DNA from: an uncultured Bacteroidota bacterium
Lineage (GTDB): Bacteria; Bacteroidota; Bacteroidia; Bacteroidales; UBA12077
Length of the DNA: 49,725 nucleotides
Reading direction: 5' to 3'
Assembly: GCA_913055895.1 (NCBI GenBank)
Contig: CAJXLE010000004.1
Span: 1-49,725, forward strand
This document shows, piece by piece, positions 17,204 through 26,486 of the stretch. Below the pieces are notes generated by a model. It made no database searches, was not told where the DNA came from, and saw nothing but the letters and a program-made list of their open reading frames with translations. A program made the position numbers and the translations under genes. Positions within the stretch are counted from its first letter, which is position 1. Each line of letters starts with the position of its first letter.

Positions 17204-19813
17204 ATGAGTGATTATAAAGACGATAACCACCAAAACGAGGAATTTGACTCCGGCCATCAAGGGGACCCGGCCGGGGGTAACGGGAATGCAGGCAACGGAG
17301 AAGCCATGCACCGCATCACCCATTTGTCGGGTATGTACAAGGACTGGTTCCTGGATTATGCTTCCTATGTCATCCTGGAACGCGCGGTGCCCCATCTTAA
17401 CGACGGACTGAAGCCGGTGCAGCGGCGCATCCTTCATACCATGAAGCAGATGGATGACGGCCGCTATATCAAAGTGGCCAACATCATAGGCTATACCATG
17501 CAGTACCATCCGCACGGCGACGCCTCCATCGGCGAAGCCCTGGTCCAGCTGGGCCAGAAGGACCTGCTGATCGATACCCAGGGCAACTGGGGCAATATGA
17601 TGACTGGCGACAGCTCAGCTGCACCCCGCTACATTGAGGCCCGTCTCTCCAATTTTGCCCGCGAAGTGGTTTTCAATCCCAAAACCACCCAGTGGAAAAC
17701 ATCCTATGACGGCCGCAACCAGGAGCCGATCACCCTGCCCGTGAAATTTCCCCTGTTGCTGGCCCAGGGGGTGGAAGGGATAGCCGTAGGACTGGCATCC
17801 AAGATCCTGCCCCACAACTTCAATGAACTGATCGATGCGGCCATCTCTTACCTGAAGGGGGCGTCTTTTAACCTGTATCCCGATTTTCCCACCGGCGGCA
17901 TTGCTGACTTTTCGCGTTACCAGGACGGCAAACGCGGCGGCCAGGTCAAGGTGCGGGCCCGCATCGAAAAAAGGGACAAGAAAACCCTGGCCATCACCGA
18001 GATACCCTTTGGCAAGACCACCAACTCACTGATCGATTCCATCCTCAAAGCCAACGACAAAGGCAAGATCAAGGTCAAACGCATCGACGACAACACCGCC
18101 GAAGAGGTCGAAATACTCATACACCTGTCCAACGGTACATCTCCCGACAAGACCATTGATGCCCTCTACGCCTTCACCGACTGCGAAGTCTCCATCTCCC
18201 CCAATGCCTGTGTCATAGATGATTTTAAGCCCCGTTTTATGCGCGTCAGCGATATGCTGACCATATCTGTCGACAACACCCGCGAGATGCTCCGCCAGGA
18301 ACTTGAAATACGCAAGGGTGAGCTGCAGGAAGCCTGGCACATGTCGTCGCTGGAGAAGATTTTCATCGAGAACCGCATATACAATGATATAGAAGAATGC
18401 GAAACCTGGAAGGCCATCCTGGAGACCATCGACAAAGGCCTGGAGCCTTTCAAGCCCCAGCTCATGAGGGAGGTCACCCGCGACGACCTGGTTAAGCTGA
18501 CCGAGATACGGATCAAGCGCATCTCCAAGTACGACTCCAAGAAGGCCGATGAATATATCCGCAAGCTCGAGAAGGAGATGGAAGAGGTGGAAAACAAGCT
18601 GGCGCGGCTCACCAAACATACCATCCAGTATTTCCAGCAGATTAAAAAGAAGTTTGGAAAAGGCAGGGAGCGCAAAACTGAAATACGCAACCTGGAATCC
18701 ATTGAGGCAACCAAGGTTGTTGAAGCCAATGAGAAGCTTTATGTCAACCGCAAGGACGGCTTCGTCGGCACGAGCCTGAAGAAGGCCGAGTACGTAGGAG
18801 AATGTTCTGACATTGACGAGATCATCGTCTTTCTCAAAAATGGCAAATACATCATCACCAAGGTCGATGAGAAGATCTTTGTGGGTAAGGACATCCACTA
18901 TGTTGGTGTCTTCAAACGCAATGACGAGCGCACCATCTACAACCTCATCTACCGCGACGGCCTGAATGGCCCGATCATGATGAAACGATCTCCCATCTCA
19001 GGCATCACCCGCGACCGGGAATACGATATCACCAAGGGCAGTTCCGGTTCACGGATCTTGTACATGAGTGTGAATCCCAACGGGGAAGCCGAGAAGGTGA
19101 AGGTATACCTCCAGCCCAAGCCCAGGCTGAAGAAGAAAATGCTGGAGCTGGATTTCAGCACCCTGGCTATTAAGGGACGAAACGCCCAGGGCAACATCCT
19201 CACCAAACATGCTGTGCACAAAGTGGTGCTTCAGGAGAAGGGACAACCTACCCTGGGAGGCAAAAAGATCTGGTTCGATGAAGATGTGCTGCGCCTGAAC
19301 ACCGACGGTAATGGAAAATATCTCGGGGAATTCAGTGGCGATGATAAGATCCTGGTGGCCACCAACCGGGGTACTTTTAAGTTCACCTCCTTCGACCTGA
19401 CCAACCATTATGAGGATGAAATACGGCTGATAGAAAAGTTTGATCCCGATATGGTCTACACCGCCGTCTACTTTGATGGGGAACAGGGATATTATTACGT
19501 CAAACGCTTCCGGGCGGAATATACCACCAAAGAAACAAGCTTTATTGGTGAACATGAACAATCAGAGCTTGTTTACCTTTTTAAGGATGCCTACCCAAGG
19601 ATTCAGCTTGAGTTTGGCGGAAGAAACAAGAACAAGGAGGACAGGGAAGTCCATCTCTTTGACTTTATTGGCGAAAAAAGTTACAGGGCCAGGGGCAAGC
19701 GACTGACCCAGGCAGAACTGGAAAAGATACATTTGCTGGAGCCACTGGCCGAGGAAGAAGAAGAGGAGTCCGGTCAGGAAGATGAGGAGGACCAGATGAG
19801 CCTGCAGTTTTAA
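17204..19813 (+). CDS. parC: DNA topoisomerase IV subunit A (ParC)
   Basis: This is the DNA-cleaving subunit that pairs with the ParE encoded just upstream. After a 35-residue acidic, Gly/Asn-rich N-terminal extension come the winged-helix features: 'LKPVQRRILHTM', the quinolone-region motif YHPHGDAS (101-108) and the catalytic Tyr143 in 'APRYIEARLS'. A coiled-coil gate (about residues 430-500, Lys/Glu-rich) and a C-terminal domain with degenerate beta-pinwheel blades follow. The tail is extremely acidic (Glu-rich, residues about 845-865). At 869 aa it is typical for Bacteroidota. No GyrA box is evident, supporting topoisomerase IV over gyrase. Confidence 0.92.
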   Translation: MSDYKDDNHQNEEFDSGHQGDPAGGNGNAGNGEAMHRITHLSGMYKDWFLDYASYVILERAVPHLNDGLKPVQRRILHTMKQMDDGRYIKVANIIGYTMQYHPHGDASIGEALVQLGQKDLLIDTQGNWGNMMTGDSSAAPRYIEARLSNFAREVVFNPKTTQWKTSYDGRNQEPITLPVKFPLLLAQGVEGIAVGLASKILPHNFNELIDAAISYLKGASFNLYPDFPTGGIADFSRYQDGKRGGQVKVRARIEKRDKKTLAITEIPFGKTTNSLIDSILKANDKGKIKVKRIDDNTAEEVEILIHLSNGTSPDKTIDALYAFTDCEVSISPNACVIDDFKPRFMRVSDMLTISVDNTREMLRQELEIRKGELQEAWHMSSLEKIFIENRIYNDIEECETWKAILETIDKGLEPFKPQLMREVTRDDLVKLTEIRIKRISKYDSKKADEYIRKLEKEMEEVENKLARLTKHTIQYFQQIKKKFGKGRERKTEIRNLESIEATKVVEANEKLYVNRKDGFVGTSLKKAEYVGECSDIDEIIVFLKNGKYIITKVDEKIFVGKDIHYVGVFKRNDERTIYNLIYRDGLNGPIMMKRSPISGITRDREYDITKGSSGSRILYMSVNPNGEAEKVKVYLQPKPRLKKKMLELDFSTLAIKGRNAQGNILTKHAVHKVVLQEKGQPTLGGKKIWFDEDVLRLNTDGNGKYLGEFSGDDKILVATNRGTFKFTSFDLTNHYEDEIRLIEKFDPDMVYTAVYFDGEQGYYYVKRFRAEYTTKETSFIGEHEQSELVYLFKDAYPRIQLEFGGRNKNKEDREVHLFDFIGEKSYRARGKRLTQAELEKIHLLEPLAEEEEEESGQEDEEDQMSLQF

Positions 19814-19827
19814 TTTTTATATGCTTT

Positions 19828-20340
19828 ATGAAGGTGTTTCTGATTGGTTTCATGGGCAGTGGCAAGACCACGGCTGCCAAAAAGCTGGCAGAGGCTTTGA
19901 ACTGCGGCTGGCTGGATATGGATCAGTGGATTGAACGGGATACGGGCATGAGCATTCCATGGATATTTGAACAGCAGGGAGAGTTGGCTTTTCGGGACCT
20001 CGAGTACCGATACCTGCGGCGCATGGACCACAGCATCATGCAGGTTGTAGCCACTGGTGGTGGAACACCCTGTCACCATGGTAACATGGAATACATGAAC
20101 AAAAAGGGATGGACGGTTTATTTGAAGATGAGTCCCGAACAGCTCTATTCGCGTCTGAAAGATCAGAAGGGCCACCGGCCCAAGTTGATGGAGCCACGCG
20201 AAGAAAACCTGAAGGACTATATTATTCAGAAGATACGCGACAGGGCTCCCTATTATGAGAAAGCCCACATCCAGGTGCCGGGGTATCATATCGACATCCC
20301 CGAGCTGGCAGAGCAAATCAGGACCCGGATGAAGCAATAA
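19828..20340 (+). CDS. aroK: Shikimate kinase
   Basis: Phosphorylates shikimate at O3 in the chorismate (aromatic amino acid) pathway. Walker A GFMGSGKTT lies at residues 7-15. Substrate-binding D30/D32 are in 'LDMDQWIE', R56 in 'FRDLE', and the GGG loop is at 77-79. A lid Arg lies in 'KGHRPKL'. Length of 170 residues is standard. It begins 15 bases after parC on the same strand, so it probably shares the topoisomerase transcript. No other shikimate-pathway gene is nearby. Confidence 0.94.
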   Translation: MKVFLIGFMGSGKTTAAKKLAEALNCGWLDMDQWIERDTGMSIPWIFEQQGELAFRDLEYRYLRRMDHSIMQVVATGGGTPCHHGNMEYMNKKGWTVYLKMSPEQLYSRLKDQKGHRPKLMEPREENLKDYIIQKIRDRAPYYEKAHIQVPGYHIDIPELAEQIRTRMKQ

Positions 20341-20433
20341 AAAGCTGCCTGTCTGAGTATTATAAAAAGATGAGACAGTCGCCTTAAGAATAATCAAGAA
20401 AAGGTTGTTGATAAATCATGGTGGCGAAACCCA

Positions 20434-20584
20434 TAATTGCCATATAGCCATGCCAAATAAATTAACCGGCAATTAGTCAGCAGGTAAGCTCCTGCGTTGA
20501 AAACTCAACTTAAATGTTAATAAAAACCAGCTGATGGCTCTTTGCTGGTAGGGTTTCAATTCATAACTTGCATAGTCCAACCCT
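20434..20584 (+). promoter_or_regulatory. Candidate structured RNA leader of the class II ribonucleotide reductase gene
   Basis: Five successive stem-loops precede the nrdJ start. The stems are 20434-20441/20468-20475 (TAATTGCC, perfect 8 bp), 20480-20484/20491-20495 (GCAGG), 20496-20500/20505-20509 (GTTGA with AAAC loop), 20526-20531/20544-20549 (ACCAGC) and 20550-20555/20579-20584 (AGGGTT). Stems 2 and 3, and stems 4 and 5, abut with no spacer. No T-run follows, so it is not a simple terminator. The canonical cobalamin-riboswitch core was not found, although AGTCAG (20475-20480) and CCTGC recall parts of a B12 box. A TATATTTC at 20607-20614 could alternatively be a promoter downstream of these stems. 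Confidence 0.45.
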
Positions 20585-20637
20585 GAAAGAAAACACCGAG
20601 AGAAAATATATTTCACCATACAAAAACCGCAATATAG

Positions 20638-23211
20638 ATGTACGTAAAAGGCAGAGCAACGGAACAGGACACAAAAAACACAGGCCCCTCAACAGGGAAA
20701 TTAAAAACCCACACATTTGATGAGGCCTTTCAAAGCTCCCTGGAGTACTTCAATGGCGATGAGCTGGCAGCCCGTGTATGGGCCAACAAGTATGCCTTGA
20801 AAGACTCTTACGGGAACTTGTTTGAGAAAAATCCCGATGACATGCATCGGAGACTGGCCAGGGAGATTGCCAGGATAGAGCAGCGCTATCCCAACCCCAT
20901 GAGTGAGGAGCAGGTTTATGAACTGCTGAAGGATTTCAAATACATCGTGCCGCAGGGTGGACCCATGGCCGGTATAGGCAATGACTACCAGATCGCTTCA
21001 CTTTCCAACTGTTTTGTGATAGGCAGTGGTGCCGACTCCTACGGTGGCATCATGAAAACCGACCAGGAGCAGGTTCAGCTGATGAAGCGGCGGGGAGGTG
21101 TAGGTCATGACCTTTCGCACATCAGACCTTCAGGAAGTCCTGTCCTCAATAGCGCCCTCACCTCCACCGGTGTGGTGCCTTTTATGGAGCGCTTTTCCAA
21201 TTCCACACGTGAGGTGGCCCAGGATGGTCGCCGGGGTGCCCTGATGCTTACCATCTCCATCAAGCATCCCGATGCCGAGAGTTTCATAGATGCCAAGCTG
21301 GAGACGGGCAAAGTGACGGGTGCCAATGTCTCGGTGAAGATCGACAATGAATTCATGGATGCGGTGATCAACAACAAGCCCTATCAACAGCAGTTCCCGA
21401 TAGATTCGGACAACCCCGGTTACAAACAAACCATCGATGCCCGTGAGTTGTGGCACAAGATCGTTCATAATGCCTGGAAATCGGCCGAACCCGGCATACT
21501 ATTCTGGGATACGGTAACCAACGAGTCGGTTGCCGACAGCTATGCCGATCAGGGTTTCCGCACCGTCTCCACCAACCCCTGCGGGGAGATACCCCTGTGT
21601 CCTTATGACAGCTGCCGTTTGCTTGCCATCAACCTGTACAGTTATGTCGATGAACCTTTTACAGGAAACGCCAAGTTCAACTTTGAGAAATTCAGGGACC
21701 ATGTGGTTTATGCCCAGCGGATCATGGATGACATCATCGACATCGAGGTGGAGAAAATAGACGCCATCATACACAAGATTGAGAGCGATCCGGAGAACTT
21801 TGAGATCAAGCGGGTTGAATACAACATGTGGCAGAACATACGCAAGAAAGCCCTGGAAGGCCGGCGCACCGGTGTGGGCATCACAGCCGAGGGCGACATG
21901 CAGGCCGCACTGGGCTTGACCTACGGCAGTGAGAACGGCATCGATTTCTCCGAGGAAGTTCACAAAACCATCGCCCTGGAAGCTTATCGTTCTTCGGTTC
22001 AGCTGGCAAAGGAAAGAGGCCCCTTCGGGATATATGATGCTGAGAAGGAGAAGAACAACCCGCTGATCAACCGGCTGAAGGATGAAGATGAGCAGTTGTA
22101 CCAGGACATGGTTCAATACGGTCGCCGCAACATATCCCTGCTGACCATTGCACCTACCGGCACCACCAGCCTGATGACCCAGACCACCTCGGGCATTGAG
22201 CCGGTGTTCATGCCGGTGTACAAACGCCGCAGAAAGGTCAACCCCAGCGACAACCAGAGCAACGTGACTTATGTGGATGAAGTAGGCGACTCATGGGAGG
22301 AGTATAACGTCTTCCACCACAAATTTATCGACTGGCTGAAGATACACGGATACGACCCCCAGGAGGTCCGTCGTTACAACGATGAACAGATCGATCAGAT
22401 CATAGCCGAAACACCATACTATAAAGCCACCTCCAACGATGTGGACTGGGTGAGCAAGGTAAAAATGCAGGGTCGCATACAACAATGGGTCGACCATTCG
22501 ATCAGCGTCACCATCAACCTCCCGGAAAACACTCCCGAAGAGATGGTGGGCAAGCTTTATATCACCGGCTGGCAAAGCGGCTGCAAAGGCATCACCGTTT
22601 ACCGCGAGGGATCCCGCAGTGGTGTGCTCATCAGCAACAAGAACAGCAAAGAGCAGGATACCAGTTCCATAAAAAGGCCCCGCGTGCTGGATGCCGAGAT
22701 CATACGTTTCAAGAATGAGGACGAAGACTGGATAGCTTTCGTCGGCCTCAAGGATGGACGGCCCTATGAGATCTTTACCGGTCTGGCCGATGAAGAAGTT
22801 CTGCCCATCCCCAAGTCGGTGACCCAGGGCAAGATCATCAAGGTGAAAAAGGAATCGGGCTCCAGCCGTTACGATTTCCAGTATACCGATAAGTTTGGAT
22901 ACGAAAACACCCTTGGCGGCATCTCCCATATGTTCAACAAGGAGTTCTGGAATTATGCCAAGCTTATTTCCGGGGTGCTTCGTCACGGCATGCCCCTGCC
23001 CGATGTGGTCAACCTGGTTTCCTCACTGAGCCTGAACACCGAAACCATCAACACCTGGAAAAAAGGTGTTGAGAGGGCGCTCAAGCGATACATCCCCGAC
23101 GGCACCAAGGCCAGGAAGGGAACCAAATGTGAAAACTGCGGCTCCGAGAGCCTTATTTACCAGGAGGGTTGTTTAATATGCCAGAATTGTGGTTTCTCTA
23201 AGTGTGGATGA
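20638..23211 (+). CDS. nrdJ: Adenosylcobalamin-dependent (class II) ribonucleoside-diphosphate reductase
   Basis: Makes deoxyribonucleotides using coenzyme B12, with no oxygen or radical-generating subunit needed. The radical-site loop is 'NPCGEIPLC' (N313, C315, E317). The disulfide partners are C125 ('LSNCFVIG') and C326, with spacings (190 and 11) almost identical to the Thermotoga enzyme. The 'PTGTTSLMTQTTSGIEP' motif and a C-terminal zinc-ribbon (CENCG...CQNCG, about residues 831-853) ending KCG are present; the latter probably carries the redox-active tail cysteines. 857 residues is family length. It appears monocistronic, with a strong terminator after it and the structured leader before it. 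Confidence 0.95.
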   Translation: MYVKGRATEQDTKNTGPSTGKLKTHTFDEAFQSSLEYFNGDELAARVWANKYALKDSYGNLFEKNPDDMHRRLAREIARIEQRYPNPMSEEQVYELLKDFKYIVPQGGPMAGIGNDYQIASLSNCFVIGSGADSYGGIMKTDQEQVQLMKRRGGVGHDLSHIRPSGSPVLNSALTSTGVVPFMERFSNSTREVAQDGRRGALMLTISIKHPDAESFIDAKLETGKVTGANVSVKIDNEFMDAVINNKPYQQQFPIDSDNPGYKQTIDARELWHKIVHNAWKSAEPGILFWDTVTNESVADSYADQGFRTVSTNPCGEIPLCPYDSCRLLAINLYSYVDEPFTGNAKFNFEKFRDHVVYAQRIMDDIIDIEVEKIDAIIHKIESDPENFEIKRVEYNMWQNIRKKALEGRRTGVGITAEGDMQAALGLTYGSENGIDFSEEVHKTIALEAYRSSVQLAKERGPFGIYDAEKEKNNPLINRLKDEDEQLYQDMVQYGRRNISLLTIAPTGTTSLMTQTTSGIEPVFMPVYKRRRKVNPSDNQSNVTYVDEVGDSWEEYNVFHHKFIDWLKIHGYDPQEVRRYNDEQIDQIIAETPYYKATSNDVDWVSKVKMQGRIQQWVDHSISVTINLPENTPEEMVGKLYITGWQSGCKGITVYREGSRSGVLISNKNSKEQDTSSIKRPRVLDAEIIRFKNEDEDWIAFVGLKDGRPYEIFTGLADEEVLPIPKSVTQGKIIKVKKESGSSRYDFQYTDKFGYENTLGGISHMFNKEFWNYAKLISGVLRHGMPLPDVVNLVSSLSLNTETINTWKKGVERALKRYIPDGTKARKGTKCENCGSESLIYQEGCLICQNCGFSKCG

Positions 23212-23250
23212 TCAAACAAAGCAAGCTCTGTCATTGATTATTCCAATATT

Positions 23251-23285
23251 ACATCCGGCCCGTAGAGGGGTCGGATGTTTTTTTT
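23251..23285 (+). terminator. Intrinsic terminator after nrdJ
   Basis: An 11-base stem (23251-23261 with 23268-23278, one G-T pair), loop GTAGAG, runs directly into eight T residues (23278-23285). It lies 40 bases after the nrdJ stop. Confidence 0.88.
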
Positions 23286-23501
23286 ATCGCGGCGGCGCAA
23301 AAACTTTGACGGCCCTGGTTGGTTGTAGAAGTTTCTGCGCACGGGTGGGGAGGCATCTTCGTGTTTGTAGTATTTATACTGACTCTGAGAAAAGAAGGAT
23401 GCAAACCACTGAGGAATTTATCCCCTCTCGTATGGTTTGTTCCTTTCATTTTGGTTAATATTGTTGCAAAATTTTATCAAACCCTATAAGGTCAAAAAGG
23501 C

Positions 23502-24848
23502 ATGTGGTATACCCCACGGCGCAATGTCAGCAATGTAACCGGGCTGCAGGTGGTTAACATCCTGCGTGTCGTCACCTTCCTGATCATTGCCATTGTATTC
23601 ACCAAGATAGGTCTTTCCAAGGAACAGATCGGCCTGTTTGAGGTCTCCCTGTTTATTGTGAGCATTTCCAATTTCTTTTGGGTGACGGGTATTATCCAGG
23701 CCTTTCTTCCCCTGTATAAAGGCAGCAGTACTTTTGGCAACCTGGCCAACGAAGACCAGCGCAAATCGCCGGAAATTTTCAACACCTACATCACGCTTCT
23801 GGCTTTCAGTCTTTTTGTTTTTTTCGTTGGCCTGGTCATCCAGGAGCATTTTTCGGTTTTCGGCTACCGCGGTAAGGTGCCGCTGCTCAATGTCACCCTT
23901 TGGTACCTGCTGCTGAGCAGTCCCGCCAACCTGGTGGAGTACATCTATATGGTGCGCAACAAGTCGGGCAACACCCTCAGCTACGCCTACATCACGTATA
24001 CCGTCCAGTTGTTTGCCGCCATTCTGCCCCCCATCTTTGGATACGATGTCATTTGGTCGCTCAGGGGTCTGGTTGTGGTGGCTGTTATCCGCAATATATG
24101 GCTGTTGACGTTGATTCACAACTATGCCAGCATCCGTTTTTCCTTCCCTTTTATTAAGGAGTTGCTGTATTTTGCCACCCCTCTGCTTTTTAGTGCCCTG
24201 ATCAGTGGTTCGGCACAATATGTCGATGGACTGGTGGTGTCCATCCATTTCCCCGCCGAAAAGTTTGCGATATTCCGTTTCGGGGCCAAGGAGTTGCCTT
24301 TTGTCATCATGTTGGCTACCGGACTCAGCAATGCCATGCTGACGGAATTTTCCAGCAAGGAAAACATAGAAGAGACCCTGTATAAGATCAAGCGCAAGTC
24401 GCTTAGGATCATGCACACGATGTATCCCCTTTCCCTGGTGCTGCTGCTCTTTGCCGATCCCCTGTACAAGCTTATGTTCAGTCCTGAATTTACCAGGAGT
24501 GCCGACGTATTTGTCGTTTACCTGCTGACCATCCTGAGCCGCATGCTTTTTCCCCATACCATCCTGATGGGCATGAAGAAAAACCGTACTGTCTTGAGGG
24601 TGTCGGTGATAGAGGTGGTCATCAACGTGGGATTGAGCCTGTGGCTTGTGCACCACTATGGTACGGTGGGTGTGGCACTGGGAACCATCATTGCTTACTT
24701 CCTGGCCAAAATGGCCCTGGTCATATACAATTATGTGCGACTGGGCATTCCTCCCCAGCAGTACATCCCTGTTAAGTGGTATGTCGGCTACAGCATTGTG
24801 CTGGGAGGCGTCTTCATATTGCTTGACCGTGGCATACTGGTTATATAA
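23502..24848 (+). CDS. Lipid/polysaccharide flippase of the MOP superfamily
   Basis: This 448-residue inner-membrane protein has about twelve predicted membrane segments and the layout of Wzx-like oligosaccharide flippases. Typical features are an N-terminal 'NVTGLQVVNILRVVTFLIIAIVFTK' segment, a Lys-rich cytosolic loop ('SSKENIEETLYKIKRKSLR') near residue 290-305 and a 'GTVGVALGTIIAYFLAKM' segment near the end. Such proteins move lipid-linked sugars across the inner membrane for envelope polysaccharide synthesis. No glycosyltransferase or polymerase gene is adjacent, so its substrate is unknown. It stands alone, with terminator-like hairpins on both sides. Confidence 0.82.
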   Translation: MWYTPRRNVSNVTGLQVVNILRVVTFLIIAIVFTKIGLSKEQIGLFEVSLFIVSISNFFWVTGIIQAFLPLYKGSSTFGNLANEDQRKSPEIFNTYITLLAFSLFVFFVGLVIQEHFSVFGYRGKVPLLNVTLWYLLLSSPANLVEYIYMVRNKSGNTLSYAYITYTVQLFAAILPPIFGYDVIWSLRGLVVVAVIRNIWLLTLIHNYASIRFSFPFIKELLYFATPLLFSALISGSAQYVDGLVVSIHFPAEKFAIFRFGAKELPFVIMLATGLSNAMLTEFSSKENIEETLYKIKRKSLRIMHTMYPLSLVLLLFADPLYKLMFSPEFTRSADVFVVYLLTILSRMLFPHTILMGMKKNRTVLRVSVIEVVINVGLSLWLVHHYGTVGVALGTIIAYFLAKMALVIYNYVRLGIPPQQYIPVKWYVGYSIVLGGVFILLDRGILVI

Positions 24849-24970
24849 GCTGCCATTTAATCTGCCATTTCTGTCTTTGACACATGCTGAATGTCAGCTT
24901 ATTTCGCTGGTTGTTTGTCGGCAGGAAAAGAGATGCAATGTTTTTGCGGGGGGCATTCTCAAATACCACA

Positions 24971-25024
24971 CAGGGGCGCTCTGTCTGGTGGGTGGTTTGC
25001 GGAGCGCCCCTGGTGTTTTCTTTG
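24971..25024 (+). terminator. Terminator between the convergent flippase and kbl genes
   Basis: A perfect 11-base GC-rich stem (24971-24981 CAGGGGCGCTC with 25002-25012) encloses a 20-base loop and is followed on the plus strand by GTGTTTTCTTTG. It lies 122 bases after the flippase stop. It may also stop the convergent kbl transcript, though no T-run is seen on that side. Confidence 0.7.
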
Positions 25025-25039
25025 AAGAGGACCGTTGAA

Positions 25040-26263
25040 CTAGCCCTTGTATTTTTTCAGGACATCCAGTACATAGTCGATATCCCCTTCGGTATGGTCG
25101 GCACATACCTGGAAACGGATCTCCTCATCGCCCTGGGGTACCACCGGGTAGCTCAGGCCGGTGGCCAGGATGCCGTTTTCGGTGAGGTATTCGACAATGG
25201 CTTTGGTCTTTTGGGTGTCGCGCACCATCAGGGGTACCACGGGATGTGCCCCTTCAATGGTTTCGTAGCCGGCCTCTTTCAGTCCCTCCTGGAAACGCTC
25301 GGTCATGCTGCTGAGGTGCTTGACTATGTTGCGTCCTTCCTCTGAGTCGAGGATGTTCACCGCCTGGATGGCAGCTTCGCATTCCGACACGGTGATGGGG
25401 TTGGAATAAACATAGGTGGGAGCAGTCTCGCGCAGGTAGGTGACCACCTCGGAGGAGGAGACCACGTATCCGCCGTTGACGCCAAAAGCCTTGCCCAGGG
25501 TTCCTATGAGCACATCTACTTTGGAGTTGGTGTACTCTTCCGTACCCCTTCCTGTGTCTCCTATGGCACCCACGCCATGTGAATCATCCACAATGGAGAT
25601 GACACCTTCTTCGTATTGATCGTTGTAGCGTTCACATATTTCCATGAGCTTGTCGAGCGGGGCGTGATCGCCACGCATGCTGAAGATGCCGTCGGTGAGC
25701 ACCAGCGCCCTTTTGGCTTTGCCTGCATTTTTCTTCAGGGCTTCCTCCAGGGCTTCCATGTCGTTGTGCTTGTAGATCTCTTTTCCCATTGGTTTGCCCA
25801 GGCGGATGGCATTGATGATGCAGTTGTGGTTCAGCTCATCGCTGATAAGCACCGTCTCTTTAGTGGTTAGCGGGTAGATCACACCCAGGCTGGTGGCATA
25901 AGCCGAGCTGAAGATCATGCCCTCCTGGCGTCCGTGGAATTTGGCCAGTCGCTTCTCCAGGTTGATGTGCGGGGTGTAGGTGCCTACTATAAAACGTACG
26001 GCACCGGGACCAACACCAAATTCCTTGGCTCCCTTCTCTTCAGCCTCTATCATATCCTGCCGCATGGACAATCCCAGGTAAGCATTGGCATTCATGCGGA
26101 TGAATTCTTTGTCGCCATAGCCTTCCAAAAGGTAGCGGGGGCCTTTGCCATTGCGCGGACTTAGAATTTTGCGTACGACTTTTTCTTTTCCCTTTGCCCT
26201 GCCACTTTCTTCCAGTTGCTTGACGTGATCGGACAGTGCTTTGTTCAGTTTATCGAGTGCCAT
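25040..26263 (-). CDS. kbl: Glycine C-acetyltransferase (2-amino-3-ketobutyrate CoA ligase)
   Basis: A PLP-dependent alpha-oxoamine synthase that converts 2-amino-3-ketobutyrate and CoA to glycine and acetyl-CoA. The PLP-binding Lys is K258 in 'LIGTLGKAFGVNGGYV', with D226 and H229 in 'VDDSHGVG'. 'DELNHNCIINAIRLGK' (142-157) is the acyl-CoA/substrate-site motif of the family. The 407-residue length fits Kbl; BioF or a serine palmitoyltransferase homologue is less likely because the adjacent divergent gene encodes threonine dehydrogenase. A clear AGGAGG precedes the ATG. Confidence 0.92.
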   Translation of the reverse strand: MALDKLNKALSDHVKQLEESGRAKGKEKVVRKILSPRNGKGPRYLLEGYGDKEFIRMNANAYLGLSMRQDMIEAEEKGAKEFGVGPGAVRFIVGTYTPHINLEKRLAKFHGRQEGMIFSSAYATSLGVIYPLTTKETVLISDELNHNCIINAIRLGKPMGKEIYKHNDMEALEEALKKNAGKAKRALVLTDGIFSMRGDHAPLDKLMEICERYNDQYEEGVISIVDDSHGVGAIGDTGRGTEEYTNSKVDVLIGTLGKAFGVNGGYVVSSSEVVTYLRETAPTYVYSNPITVSECEAAIQAVNILDSEEGRNIVKHLSSMTERFQEGLKEAGYETIEGAHPVVPLMVRDTQKTKAIVEYLTENGILATGLSYPVVPQGDEEIRFQVCADHTEGDIDYVLDVLKKYKG

Positions 26264-26267
26264 AAAT

Positions 26268-26273
26268 CCTCCT
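26268..26273 (-). promoter_or_regulatory. Strong Shine-Dalgarno of kbl
   Basis: AGGAGG lies four bases before the kbl ATG. Such sequences are uncommon in this window; the only equals are before the first aldo/keto reductase and, in weaker form, lysS. It fixes the kbl start. Confidence 0.7.
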
Positions 26274-26486
26274 TTTTTTGTGGAACGGGTTTAAATGTAA
26301 TCTTTTAGTATTTAGTGTTTTATGGATGGTGCCACAAGATGGTAAATTTATGAAATTCTGTGGAAATGATCACTGCTGGTCCGGGGATTTTTAAAGAGAA
26401 GCGACCTGTTATAGATCACCTGTAAAGTTTTTGATTTATATTATATTAGCGAACAAAATGCAGAGGTAATTCAAAACCACTTGATA

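Noticed and set aside
17204-17230. FLAG-tag-like DYKDDNH at the ParC N-terminus
   Set aside because: Resemblance to the DYKDDDDK tag is partial and lies in an acidic natural extension; no vector sequence surrounds it.
20434-20637. Canonical cobalamin riboswitch before nrdJ
   Set aside because: AGTCAG and CCTGC resemble a B12 box and GGTG...AAA...CC is present upstream, but the GCCACTG core is missing and the spacing is wrong. Only a covariance search could revive it.
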